From: Bovifimicola ammoniilytica
GTDB lineage: Bacteria; Bacillota; Clostridia; Lachnospirales; Lachnospiraceae
DNA: 64,000 nt
Reading direction: 5' to 3'
NCBI RefSeq assembly: GCF_025567085.1
Contig: NZ_JAOQJN010000001.1
Coordinates: 351,175 to 415,174 of the forward strand
Both the position numbers and the translations under genes were made by a program. Below are positions 8,886 through 18,477 of the stretch, in pieces (position 1 is the first letter of the stretch; the number at the start of each line of letters is the position of its first letter). Below the pieces are notes generated by a model. That model had not been told where the DNA came from. It did not search any database and worked only from the letters and a program-made list of their open reading frames with translations.

Positions 8886-9757
8886 GCTGGCGGACAGTTG
8901 TGATTTCTCAAAATGCCAAATTAGATTATCAGATAGGTTTTCTTGTTGTTAGAGGAAAGGAAACTACAAAAATTCATTTAAATGAAATAGGTATGTTGAT
9001 TATAGAGAGTACAGCAGTATCTCTTACAACATACCTGCTAAGTGAATTGATGAAGAGAAAAATAAAGGTTATTTTCTGCGATGAGAAAAGAAATCCAAGT
9101 TCTGAATTATTGGCATATTATGGAAGTCATGATACTAGTATAAAAATAAGAAAGCAGATAGAGTGGACTGATTCTGACAAAGCTATGGTGTGGACAGAAA
9201 TAGTTTCGGAAAAGATAAAGCAGCAGTCAATAGTTTTGAAATATTATGGTAAGATAAATGAATCTAAAATGCTTGAAGAATATATAATGGAAATAGAATT
9301 AGGTGATGTAACTAATAGAGAAGGACATGCAGCAAAAGTGTATTTTAATGCATTGTTTGGAAAAGATTTTACAAGAACAAAGGAATGTCCTATTAATGCT
9401 GGACTTAATTATGGATATTCAATAATTTTATCATTATTTAATCGAGAAATAGTTTCAAATGGATATATAACACAGATAGGTCTATTTCATAATAATATGT
9501 TCAATCAGTTTAATTTAGGCTCAGATCTAATGGAACCGTTCAGAACATTAGTTGATAAGAAAATAATGGATATGAAATTAGAAAAATTTGAAACAGATGA
9601 AAAACATGAGATAATTTCATTAATTAATAAAGAAGTAAGAATCAATAACAAAATAGAATTTCTTAATAATGCTGTAAAAATATATTGTAAAAGCGTATTT
9701 GAGGCATTAAATGAGAAAGATGTATCAGTAATAAGGTTTGTGGAAAATGAGTTATAG
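8882..9757 (+). CDS. cas1: Cas1 integrase (type II)
   Basis: 291 aa. Cas1 is the catalytic subunit of the Cas1-Cas2 complex that inserts new spacers at the leader end. The N-terminal beta-rich domain (MSWRTVVISQNAKLDYQIG) is typical of type II Cas1. The C-terminal helical domain carries the metal ligands: Glu147 in TNREGHAAKVYF, His203 in GLFHNN and Asp215 in GSDLMEPFRTLVD. All three are conserved, so acquisition should be possible. Translationally coupled to cas9 (ATGA overlap) and overlapped by cas2. Confidence 0.96.
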   Translation: MSWRTVVISQNAKLDYQIGFLVVRGKETTKIHLNEIGMLIIESTAVSLTTYLLSELMKRKIKVIFCDEKRNPSSELLAYYGSHDTSIKIRKQIEWTDSDKAMVWTEIVSEKIKQQSIVLKYYGKINESKMLEEYIMEIELGDVTNREGHAAKVYFNALFGKDFTRTKECPINAGLNYGYSIILSLFNREIVSNGYITQIGLFHNNMFNQFNLGSDLMEPFRTLVDKKIMDMKLEKFETDEKHEIISLINKEVRINNKIEFLNNAVKIYCKSVFEALNEKDVSVIRFVENEL

Positions 9758-10067
9758 ATTTATGAGAGTAATTATTATGTTTGATTTGCCAACTGTAACA
9801 TCGGCGGATCGCAAGGAATATACAAAGTTTCATAAGTATTTGATAAAAAATGGTTTTTTAATGATGCAAGAAAGTATATATTGTAAATTAGCTCAAAATG
9901 CTTCAGCTGCGGAGTTAATCGTTAATAATATAAGAAATAACAAACCAATGTCAGGCCTTGTTCAATCAATGATAATAACAGAAAAACAATTTGGAAAAAT
10001 AGAATACATAGTTGGTGAAAGAAAAAATGAAGTTTTAGATAACGATGATAGGCTGGTGATATTATGA
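9747..10067 (+). CDS. cas2: Cas2 (type II adaptation subunit)
   Basis: 106 aa ferredoxin-fold protein, the structural partner of Cas1 in spacer integration. The first strand RFMRVIIMFDLP holds the conserved Asp of the family, followed by a helix with KFHKYLIKNGFLMMQESIYCK and the C-terminal strand used for dimer/Cas1 contact. I place the start at the ATG of MSYRFMRV, overlapping cas1 by 11 bases; a TTG three codons earlier is possible but unlikely. Overlaps csn2 by ATGA. Confidence 0.94.
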   Translation: MSYRFMRVIIMFDLPTVTSADRKEYTKFHKYLIKNGFLMMQESIYCKLAQNASAAELIVNNIRNNKPMSGLVQSMIITEKQFGKIEYIVGERKNEVLDNDDRLVIL

Positions 10068-10735
10068 AACTAACATATGCAAAATATAATTTAGTAATTG
10101 AATTATCAGAGAGTAAACCCAGTGTATTAATAATAGAAAATCCACAAAATATGGCAGAATTTATGCAAGAATTATATAATCAATATTGTGGATTAATTGA
10201 AAAATTTGTATTATCAGAAGAAGATAAAATTTTAAAATTAAATAAAATTGCGGATATGGTTATAGAACCATATTCGCTAGATTTGAATAGAAAAAATATT
10301 ATTAATGGTCTTTATTCATATATGAATGACATTGCAAATGATTGTATAGAAGAAAGTGAGGTCCTAAATACAAATATACAATTAGTTATAGATAAAATAA
10401 CAGATAATGTTCCATATAATAATATAACACATCAGTTTGATTTTAATTGGACAGATATGTTTAAATTATATGGTGTAAAAATTGATTCTGATTATCAAAC
10501 GATTATTGAAAAATTAGTTGAATATATAAAAATTTGTTCATTTATATGTAAATATAAGTTAATTATTTTTGTTAATTTAAAAACGTATTTATCAGATGAA
10601 GAAATAGAAGAATTATACAAAATAAGTAATTATTGTAAGATATCACTGTTGCTTATTGAATCTAGAGAAAAAGATTGGAATGGTGATGAAATGGAATATA
10701 TTATTGACAAAGACCAGTGTTTAATAGTAAAGTGA
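10064..10735 (+). CDS. csn2: Csn2 (subtype II-A adaptation protein)
   Basis: 223 aa, within the short Csn2 size class. Csn2 forms a DNA-encircling tetramer and is required for spacer acquisition in II-A systems; its presence assigns the subtype. Assignment rests on position (last of cas9-cas1-cas2-csn2, adjoining the array), length, and the family-like start KLTYAKYNLVIELSESKPSVLIIENPQNM followed by a helical middle and a final strand ending in a short DQCLIVK tail. Sequence conservation in Csn2 is low, so context carries most of the weight. ATGA overlap with cas2 indicates one operon. Confidence 0.9.
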   Translation: MKLTYAKYNLVIELSESKPSVLIIENPQNMAEFMQELYNQYCGLIEKFVLSEEDKILKLNKIADMVIEPYSLDLNRKNIINGLYSYMNDIANDCIEESEVLNTNIQLVIDKITDNVPYNNITHQFDFNWTDMFKLYGVKIDSDYQTIIEKLVEYIKICSFICKYKLIIFVNLKTYLSDEEIEELYKISNYCKISLLLIESREKDWNGDEMEYIIDKDQCLIVK

Positions 10736-10792
10736 ATATATTATAATTTATACCATTTACCAGATGGATAGGTTCGGAGATAACCATTTGAG
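10736..10792 (+). promoter_or_regulatory. CRISPR leader with ATTTGAG anchor
   Basis: Only 57 bp separate csn2 from the first repeat. The last seven bases before the repeat are ATTTGAG (10786-10792), the leader-anchoring sequence known from other II-A systems to fix the site of polarized spacer integration. A TATAAT at 10742-10747 with a weak TTTAAT 16 bp upstream (in the csn2 end) could start pre-crRNA transcription. This defines the csn2 side as the leader end. Confidence 0.75.
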
Positions 10793-13700
10793 GTTTGAGA
10801 ACCTTGTAAATTATGATAAGAGTAAAACAGTTGTGACAGCAATTGCAACACCTGTGTCGTTTGAGAACCTTGTAAATTATGATAAGAGTAAAACTGTAAT
10901 AACAGTAGGTATGCATCAGCGGTTGTTTGAGAACCTTGTAAATTATGATAAGAGTAAAACTTCTGACAACGTCGAAATTATATCTAATCCGTTTGAGAAC
11001 CTTGTAAATTATGATAAGAGTAAAACTGTGATGTGTATATCTGCTCTGTGATGTCGTTTGAGAACCTTGTAAATTATGATAAGAGTAAAACTATCACGAT
11101 TAAGAAAAACAACGTATTTATGTTTGAGAACCTTGTAAATTATGATAAGAGTAAAACGCTATATCGCAAGTTGGAAATTTACTAACTGTTTGAGAACCTT
11201 GTAAATTATGATAAGAGTAAAACGAATATGGTAAAGAATCGGCTAGTCATTTGGTTTGAGAACCTTGTAAATTATGATAAGAGTAAAACTGTTAATTTCC
11301 GACTGTACGTCTAAATTATGTTTGAGAACCTTGTAAATTATGATAAGAGTAAAACCATTTGCTCTCTACATCACTAAACCTTACTGTTTGAGAACCTTGT
11401 AAATTATGATAAGAGTAAAACTATGAAGAAACAAAAAGAAAGTATGATAGAGTTTGAGAACCTTGTAAATTATGATAAGAGTAAAACTAGCACGCCAGCA
11501 GACGAACAGAAACGCATAGTTTGAGAACCTTGTAAATTATGATAAGAGTAAAACTTCGGCGGCAACATTTACTAATATAGACTTGTTTGAGAACCTTGTA
11601 AATTATGATAAGAGTAAAACTTAGGTAAATACAAAAAAATATGGAAGTCTGTTTGAGAACCTTGTAAATTATGATAAGAGTAAAACCTACTTGAAGGTTG
11701 TGATAATATTAAGTCTGTTTGAGAACCTTGTAAATTATGATAAGAGTAAAACAAATAAAATACAATTAGAACATTCAATATTGTTTGAGAACCTTGTAAA
11801 TTATGATAAGAGTAAAACAGAAGTCAGAGAAACAATAGAAAATGCTTAGTTTGAGAACCTTGTAAATTATGATAAGAGTAAAACTATACGGAACGTCATT
11901 AATATGGACATTTGAGTTTGAGAACCTTGTAAATTATGATAAGAGTAAAACTTCATAATAAAACGTTCGGTAATAGTTATGTTTGAGAACCTTGTAAATT
12001 ATGATAAGAGTAAAACCTATCCTTGGTCTTGGAATTGCCGTATTTGGTTTGAGAACCTTGTAAATTATGATAAGAGTAAAACCGCTTGCTACTTCTCCGC
12101 ATTATTATGATAGTTTGAGAACCTTGTAAATTATGATAAGAGTAAAACACTTAAAAAGAAAATTTGTTACTTTAATATGTTTGAGAACCTTGTAAATTAT
12201 GATAAGAGTAAAACTTAATAATACGTCTATGCGTAAATGTGATAGTTTGAGAACCTTGTAAATTATGATAAGAGTAAAACTAAATCTGTATAAAGTCTTT
12301 ATCGATTAAGTTTGAGAACCTTGTAAATTATGATAAGAGTAAAACCTGTTTTGCATTTAAATACTTGTCAATAGCGTTTGAGAACCTTGTAAATTATGAT
12401 AAGAGTAAAACAAGAAATAAAAAATATAATCGATTTAGGGGGTTTGAGAACCTTGTAAATTATGATAAGAGTAAAACAACATATCTCATAAGTACCACCA
12501 CCAAAGTGTTTGAGAACCTTGTAAATTATGATAAGAGTAAAACTCATTAATTGAACAAGAAATGGATATGAATGTTTGAGAACCTTGTAAATTATGATAA
12601 GAGTAAAACTACATTCTATCAAATTGCCATAAAATAAGTGTTTGAGAACCTTGTAAATTATGATAAGAGTAAAACGATTAATTTAATAATAGCGATAGGG
12701 ATAAGGTTTGAGAACCTTGTAAATTATGATAAGAGTAAAACAAATATATACGAAGATAATATATACAAAGTTTGAGAACCTTGTAAATTATGATAAGAGT
12801 AAAACACCAAAATGGTCTACTGTTAAACTGTCTAGTTTGAGAACCTTGTAAATTATGATAAGAGTAAAACATATATCGGTGCGTTATTGTGGTGGTAATT
12901 GTTTGAGAACCTTGTAAATTATGATAAGAGTAAAACAACACGAACAAAACAATACCAGCAACAACAGTTTGAGAACCTTGTAAATTATGATAAGAGTAAA
13001 ACTTTTGAATAGAATTGATTTGTATTAATACAGTTTGAGAACCTTGTAAATTATGATAAGAGTAAAACCTTTTCAGTTGTAAGTATTCAGATGGTGGTGT
13101 TTGAGAACCTTGTAAATTATGATAAGAGTAAAACTTTCTCGGAGATACAGTTCTCTGCGAAAATGTTTGAGAACCTTGTAAATTATGATAAGAGTAAAAC
13201 AATTAATACAGCAACGTGAGATAAAGGCTAGTTTGAGAACCTTGTAAATTATGATAAGAGTAAAACATTAAAAAAGTTGTACGAAGATAATACAGGTTTG
13301 AGAACCTTGTAAATTATGATAAGAGTAAAACTGAGGCAAGTTAAATACTTCATAACCTTTTGTTTGAGAACCTTGTAAATTATGATAAGAGTAAAACCAC
13401 AAGTAACTATATCATATCTATCTAAGTGTTTGAGAACCTTGTAAATTATGATAAGAGTAAAACTGATTTTGCACAGGGCATTTGTATTGAATGGTTTGAG
13501 AACCTTGTAAATTATGATAAGAGTAAAACGGCATTGGTGCCTGATACGATAGCAGGACGGTTTGAGAACCTTGTAAATTATGATAAGAGTAAAACTGTAT
13601 AACGAGTACGAAGATGCAATATATGGTTTGAGAACCTTGTAAATTATGATAAGAGTAAAACAATAATTATTTGCTGTGTTCAGCAGATTAGTTTGAGAAC

Positions 13701-14120
13701 CTTGTAAATTATGATAAGAGTAAAACGGATATTTGCTAGCATTTTCATTAATACAGTTTGAGAACCTTGTAAATTATGATAAGAGTAAAACGACTTTTTC
13801 ACGTGAGAATGTCAAAGTCAGTTTGAGAACCTTGTAAATTATGATAAGAGTAAAACAGAAATCAGAAACGCATTTGATACCTATAAGTTTGAGTACCTTG
13901 TAAATTATGATAAGAGTAAAACAAATCTTAGTAACATTAGATGCACCTAATTGTTTGAGTACCTTGTAAATTATGATAAGAGTAAAACTTTAAGAAGCCA
14001 AAATACGAAATTAACCCAGTTTGAGTACCTTGTAAATTATGATAAGAGTAAAACATCGTTCTCATATGACAGAGATTTCTTCTAGTTTGAGAACCTTGTA
14101 AATTATGATAAGAGTAAAAC
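10793..14120 (+). CRISPR. CRISPR array, 51 repeats / 50 spacers
   Basis: The 36-bp repeat begins GTTTGAGAACC and ends GATAAGAGTAAAAC. I located 51 starts, from 10793 to 14085, mostly every 66 bp (spacers 28-31, typically 30). Repeats 48-50 (13887, 13953, 14019) carry T instead of A at position 8; the final repeat (14085) is again canonical. Position 8 lies in the predicted crRNA:tracrRNA bulge, so pairing is unaffected. Orientation: the 5' part of the repeat is complementary to the tracrRNA anti-repeat and the leader is on the left, so transcription runs rightward and the newest spacers are near 10829. Open frames inside the array are artefacts of repetition. The array ends directly against transposase-coding sequence, so the original trailer may be lost. 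Confidence 0.99.
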
Positions 14121-14121
14121 A

Positions 14122-14463
14122 GATATTGTTGATATCAAGGGCAATAACTGTAAAACACCTTTGAAAGAAAGAACAAAAACACTTCAGGTAGCCAAAACAT
14201 TTCTAAAATACAGACAGGAAGATTTGGAACGAATACTTTCAGATGACGGAATTCTTTTCAGAACAAACCGAAGCATTCAGGCAGAAGGTTCCTTTGGAGA
14301 TTTAAAACATGATATGCAGTTTAGAAGATACTTAAGCAAAGGAACAACAAATGTTCTTGCAGAAAGTACATTGCTGGCAATGGCAAGGAATATAAATAAA
14401 CTACATAACAAGATTCAAAAAGGCAAGACAGGAACTCATTTATTTCCGCTGAAAAGTGCCTGA
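14122..14463 (+). pseudogene. IS1182-like transposase, C-terminal remnant
   Basis: The frame reads from right after the last CRISPR repeat to TGA at 14461-14463: DIKGNNCKTPLKERTKTLQV…, GSFGDLKHDMQFRRYLSKG, then AESTLLAMARNINKLHN and a GTHLFPLKSA end. A GDxKHxMxFRR segment followed by an AxNIxKL helix is the C-terminal part of IS1182-family DDE transposases. The catalytic N-terminal two thirds are missing. The tail after the stop resembles the tail after the second remnant (19256-19512), so both belong to the same IS type. Confidence 0.8.
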
Positions 14464-14591
14464 TTTTAAACTTTTTCAAATAGATTTTCAAAGCCAATAA
14501 AGACGGCTTGTTAAAGTGCACCATTTTTAGGAAATGACAGAAAAAATCGCAATTTCAACTTAGAAATAATCATAAAAACCGCATAAATGAA

Positions 14592-14690
14592 GCTGCCGCT
14601 TCACGAATTTTCATTCGTTAAAGCGACAGCCCCACTGATTGCAAAAAAAGAAGCTGTGCACTAATTCTTAGTGCGACAGCCCCTTTTTTA
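14592..14690 (+). terminator. Tandem hairpins, second followed by T run
   Basis: Two related stem-loops: 14592-14630 (outer GCTG…CAGC, inner CGCTT…AAGCG and ACGAA…TTCGT) and 14653-14680 (GCTG-GCACTA…TAGTGC-CAGC), each followed by CCCC. The second runs into seven Ts, a good rho-independent terminator for plus-strand transcription leaving the IS remnant/array. The rest of 14464-14830 holds the IS end (about 14464-14540) and AT-rich DNA with no gene seen. Confidence 0.65.
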
Positions 14691-14830
14691 TAAAACTAGA
14701 TACTTGCTATGAAACATTTAACTTTTTTCTACAAAGTTTTAAATATGATCACTATACAAAAATTAAATTTTAACTATTTAAAAAGTAAACCATCTCTGAT
14801 TTACTTTTAATAAATTATAAATATTTATTA

Positions 14831-16207
14831 CTATTTTGCATCAATTAATAATTCTTTTGGACTTTTCTTTAAATTGCTTGACGAAGATATTAGCAAAGAA
14901 ATTATAAGAACTATTGACATAAATAAAATCACATATATCATTAATTTTGGAGATATATTAATTTCTAAACTTGTTAGTGTTTTATTAAATCCATCTACTT
15001 CAGCACCACCTCCAAGCTGGCTAGATGCTGACTGTTTAGCAATTTGTTTTGCTATAGTACCAGTGACTTTACTTAATATGTTATTTCCAATCATACCTGC
15101 TGTATAAACAGCCAGAAAGTATGATCCTATAAATGCTGGGATTGATACAAATACTAGTTCAATAACAAATTGTCCGAATATTTTGGCTTTTGAAATTCCT
15201 AATGAAAGTAAAATTGCAATTTCTTTTTTTCTAGCATTCATCCATAAAAACAATAGTAATGAAACTGTAACACCTGCAAATAGTAATGAACCTGCAAATA
15301 ATTTGTTCGCTATTTTATATATACCTGATATTGATTGTTGTAGTGCTGGGTAATTATTTGAACTTTTAATCAAATTATATTGTTGCCAATCTATATCGAG
15401 TTTTTCAATATTTTTAATAACTTTATCTAAATTTTTATCACCTTTTACAAAAAATGTTGCATCTTGATATACTGCAGTATCCTCTGTATTTCCATATACT
15501 TTTGCAGCCGTATCTAAATCAGTTATCAAAGTATTTTCGTAAAGTTCTTGAGCTGCAGTAACGCCACCTTCATTATGACCATCAAAAAGACCTTTTATCT
15601 CAACTTCAACTTCTTCATTTGCTCCTTTTTCATTATCGGCATCAAATAAATTAGATTTTATTTTTATTTTATCTCCAATTTTTAAATTGTTTTTTTCTGC
15701 TAAGTCTTTATGCATTAAAATCTTGTTTTTATCATTTTCATTTAAGTGTTCCCCACTAGATAATTTGTAAGCTCCTGAGATAAACTTATTTTCTTTTGAT
15801 GAATCATTAACTCCCGTTAACATAACAGTTCTTTTAAAGTTTTTTGCTCTTTCTGGTGATTGTCCTGAAAGTGTTTTTTGAGTTTCTATTATATCATTAT
15901 CTACTAAATCGGCAACACTATTAATTCTTTTTACGTATGAATCAATATCTTTAGATTCAGCAATTTTTTTAATATCCTGTCCTTTTATATTGCCACCACC
16001 TCTTGGTGTTCCAAAATTAACTCTTCGGTTTATTTCCATAGAGAAACTATTTGTTATATTTCCAAAAGTTTCTTTTGATGCTCTGTTCGTAGCATCTTTA
16101 ATTGATAAACTAATAAGACAAAGTGTTGACATAGCTGTTATAACTAACAATATAATTATTGATTTTAGACTTTTTCTGGTTACATAATGAAATGCATTTT
16201 TAATCAT
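14831..16207 (-). CDS. MacB/FtsX-type ABC transporter permease
   Basis: 458 aa. One N-terminal membrane segment (about residues 15-35, SIIILLVITAMSTLCLISLSI) is followed by a ~250-residue extracytoplasmic domain rich in Lys/Asp/Asn (MacB periplasmic-core type). Three C-terminal membrane segments follow, with the FtsX-like ARKKEIAILLSLGISKAKIFGQF loop between the first two. It forms the membrane half of an exporter with the ATPase whose stop overlaps this start by one base (TAATG). Such systems export peptides or lipoproteins, or confer bacitracin/lantibiotic resistance; the substrate is not visible. The start sits behind a GGAGG-type site on the minus strand. Confidence 0.88.
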   Translation of the reverse strand: MIKNAFHYVTRKSLKSIIILLVITAMSTLCLISLSIKDATNRASKETFGNITNSFSMEINRRVNFGTPRGGGNIKGQDIKKIAESKDIDSYVKRINSVADLVDNDIIETQKTLSGQSPERAKNFKRTVMLTGVNDSSKENKFISGAYKLSSGEHLNENDKNKILMHKDLAEKNNLKIGDKIKIKSNLFDADNEKGANEEVEVEIKGLFDGHNEGGVTAAQELYENTLITDLDTAAKVYGNTEDTAVYQDATFFVKGDKNLDKVIKNIEKLDIDWQQYNLIKSSNNYPALQQSISGIYKIANKLFAGSLLFAGVTVSLLLFLWMNARKKEIAILLSLGISKAKIFGQFVIELVFVSIPAFIGSYFLAVYTAGMIGNNILSKVTGTIAKQIAKQSASSQLGGGAEVDGFNKTLTSLEINISPKLMIYVILFMSIVLIISLLISSSSNLKKSPKELLIDAK

Positions 16208-16863
16208 TATTTGACCTCCTGAGTAATTTTGTGTATTTTTTTAAGTTTTCTATCTCTTAATTCTAAAATAATGTCAGCAGAATTTGCAACTTCTTTGCTA
16301 TGTGTTACCACGATTACACACTTATTTCTTTCTTTTGCTAACTTTTTAAGTATTTCAATTATTTCACCAGCAGTATCAACATCAAGATTTCCAGTAGGTT
16401 CATCTGCTAAAATTATTGGGGCTTCTGAAACTAATGCTCTTGCAATTGCCACTCTTTGTTGTTGTCCTCCTGATAACTTCATTACATTTCTATTTATTTG
16501 ACTTTTATCAAGCCCTAATTCAAATAAGATTGTTTCAGATGCATTTTTATTTACTAATCTAACATTTTCTATTGGTGTTAAATAATCAATTAAATTATAG
16601 TTTTGAAAAACTAATGATATGTTATTTTTTCTATGATTACTATAGCCGTCTTTCTCTATATCATTTCCTTTAAATAAGATTTGACCATTTTGTGGTTTAT
16701 CTAAACCTGCTAATAGTGAAAGTAATGTTGACTTTCCTGCCCCTGATTTTCCTATTATTGCATAGAATTTTCCGATTTCAAATTTTTGATTTACATTAGA
16801 TAATACTAACTCACCTGAATTTGAATAATTATATGTTACATTTTTTATTTCTAATATATCCAT
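16207..16863 (-). CDS. ABC transporter ATP-binding protein (MacB/LolD type)
   Basis: 218 aa single nucleotide-binding domain: Walker A GKSGAGKST, Q-loop near FQNYNLIDYLTPIENV, signature LSGGQQQRVAIARAL, Walker B IILADEPTGNLD and H-loop VVTHSKEVA. The DEPTGNLD form and short length are typical of the MacB/LolD/FtsE branch that drives mechanotransmission-type exporters. It lies between two FtsX-like permeases on the same strand (10 bp after one, one-base overlap with the other), so the likely complex is a heteromeric permease pair with an ATPase dimer. Confidence 0.95.
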   Translation of the reverse strand: MDILEIKNVTYNYSNSGELVLSNVNQKFEIGKFYAIIGKSGAGKSTLLSLLAGLDKPQNGQILFKGNDIEKDGYSNHRKNNISLVFQNYNLIDYLTPIENVRLVNKNASETILFELGLDKSQINRNVMKLSGGQQQRVAIARALVSEAPIILADEPTGNLDVDTAGEIIEILKKLAKERNKCVIVVTHSKEVANSADIILELRDRKLKKIHKITQEVK

Positions 16864-16873
16864 TTTTAATCTC

Positions 16874-18136
16874 CTAACTTATTTTTGATAATATTTCTTT
16901 TGGTTTTTTAATTAATATCATTAAACTTGAAATAATAACTGATAGAACAATAATTCCAATTAATATTCCGTAACTTTGTAGAAATGTTATGAGATTTGAA
17001 ATTAAATTATTGTTTTTAAGTAAGCTATCAACCATTATTGTTGAATCATCAGAATTCATAAATCCACCGACTATAATATTTAATATTACATTTCCTATAA
17101 ACAATGATAATACCAAAGAGGGTAGTGATATAAATAATAATTCAAGTATAAATTGAGTTACAATTTTTATTTTACTTATACCAATTGATAACAATATTCC
17201 TATTTCATGTATTCTTTCTCTTAACCATAATATTAATATTAATGACAATACCGTTATTCCACCTATCATAATTGAATATGTCATAATCTTAATAATATGT
17301 TTTATTCCATCTATAGACTCTAGTGTTTCTTCGAATACATGGTTATCACTTGAAACATTGAATTGTGACCAATCAATTTTAATTTTTTTAATTTTATTTA
17401 ATGCTACCTTTGTATTTTCTGAACTGTCTGAAAATATTGCAAGTTTATTAACAATTTTGTTATTTTCAGGTTTATTTAATGCTTTTTGACTTGATTCATA
17501 ATCAATAAATACCATATTTTCACTAAAGTCTGATGATAAACCAGTATATTTTTCTTGTTTTTTACCTGAAAAGATTCCAATTATCTCAAACTCATATTCT
17601 AATTTCTTTTCACTATTATTAAAATCAATTAATTGAAGTTTGATTTTATCGTTAAGTTTTAGGTTATTTTTTTCAGCAAGTTCCTTATGAATAAGAATTT
17701 TTCCTCTATCATTATTATTAATATGTCTGCCTTTTATAATAGTGAAAATACCACTATTAAATAAATTATTCTTTTCACTATTATTAGTAGCTTCTACTGA
17801 AAGCATATTTTTGAACTCATCTGATAAATCATCTCGTTCTACTAATTGAGTTCCATCTACAACTTTGATGTTTGTAGTTCTAGCTAGTCCATCATACATA
17901 GTGATAATTTCTTTTATTTCTTTAATATTATCTAATTCTTTAAACTGATTAGTTTCAAAAGTATCACCATTATTTTTAGTTATTGATAATGATGTATTTG
18001 AAATCTTGTATAAGTTTTTTCCTAAATTATTTGTTGATTTTGATATGTTCAAACATGAATACAAACATGAGAGAACTAATGTTAAAATAATAAATACTAT
18101 ACCTGTTCTATTTCTTTTTCTTAAAATATATGCTAT
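16874..18136 (-). CDS. MacB/FtsX-type ABC permease, 5' end in assembly gap
   Basis: At least 421 residues read on the minus strand; the frame stays open to the N run, so the true start is missing. The last readable upstream residues (IAYILRKRNRTGIVFIILTL) form the beginning of an N-terminal membrane segment, and FtsX-type permeases normally start within about 20 residues of it. A large extracytoplasmic domain follows, then three C-terminal membrane segments with a RERIHEIGILLSIGISKIKI loop, paralogous to the partner permease at 14831. First gene of the visible exporter operon. Its promoter should lie in or beyond the gap. Confidence 0.85.
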   Translation of the reverse strand: MAYILRKRNRTGIVFIILTLVLSCLYSCLNISKSTNNLGKNLYKISNTSLSITKNNGDTFETNQFKELDNIKEIKEIITMYDGLARTTNIKVVDGTQLVERDDLSDEFKNMLSVEATNNSEKNNLFNSGIFTIIKGRHINNNDRGKILIHKELAEKNNLKLNDKIKLQLIDFNNSEKKLEYEFEIIGIFSGKKQEKYTGLSSDFSENMVFIDYESSQKALNKPENNKIVNKLAIFSDSSENTKVALNKIKKIKIDWSQFNVSSDNHVFEETLESIDGIKHIIKIMTYSIMIGGITVLSLILILWLRERIHEIGILLSIGISKIKIVTQFILELLFISLPSLVLSLFIGNVILNIIVGGFMNSDDSTIMVDSLLKNNNLISNLITFLQSYGILIGIIVLSVIISSLMILIKKPKEILSKIS

Positions 18137-18444
18137 NNNNNNNNNNNNNNNNNNNNNNNNNNNNNNNNNNNNNNNNNNNNNNNNNNNNNNNNNNNNNNNN
18201 NNNNNNNNNNNNNNNNNNNNNNNNNNNNNNNNNNNNNNNNNNNNNNNNNNNNNNNNNNNNNNNNNNNNNNNNNNNNNNNNNNNNNNNNNNNNNNNNNNNN
18301 NNNNNNNNNNNNNNNNNNNNNNNNNNNNNNNNNNNNNNNNNNNNNNNNNNNNNNNNNNNNNNNNNNNNNNNNNNNNNNNNNNNNNNNNNNNNNNNNNNNN
18401 NNNNNNNNNNNNNNNNNNNNNNNNNNNNNNNNNNNNNNNNNNNN
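18137..18444. other. Assembly gap (308 Ns)
   Basis: Run of N. It hides the start of the permease at 16874-18136 and whatever lies between it and 18445. Open frames spanning it are meaningless. Confidence 1.
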
Positions 18445-18477
18445 CGATTTAATGATTTTTATAATTATATTTAAGTT

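Noticed and set aside
10764..13663. Several open reading frames of 60-174 codons on both strands inside the CRISPR array, with repeated FENLVNYDKSKT or FYSYHNLQGSQT units
   Set aside because: They are translations of the 36-bp repeat; 66-bp period keeps frames open by chance. No ribosome sites and spacers have no coding constraint.
14121..14155. A 51st spacer followed by a truncated repeat (GTAAAAC at 14149-14155)
   Set aside because: The 30 bases after the last repeat already belong to the transposase reading frame (DIKGNNCKTP), so the partial match to the repeat end is probably coincidence.
18006..18474. Open frames running across the assembly gap
   Set aside because: They consist almost entirely of Ns and have no meaning.
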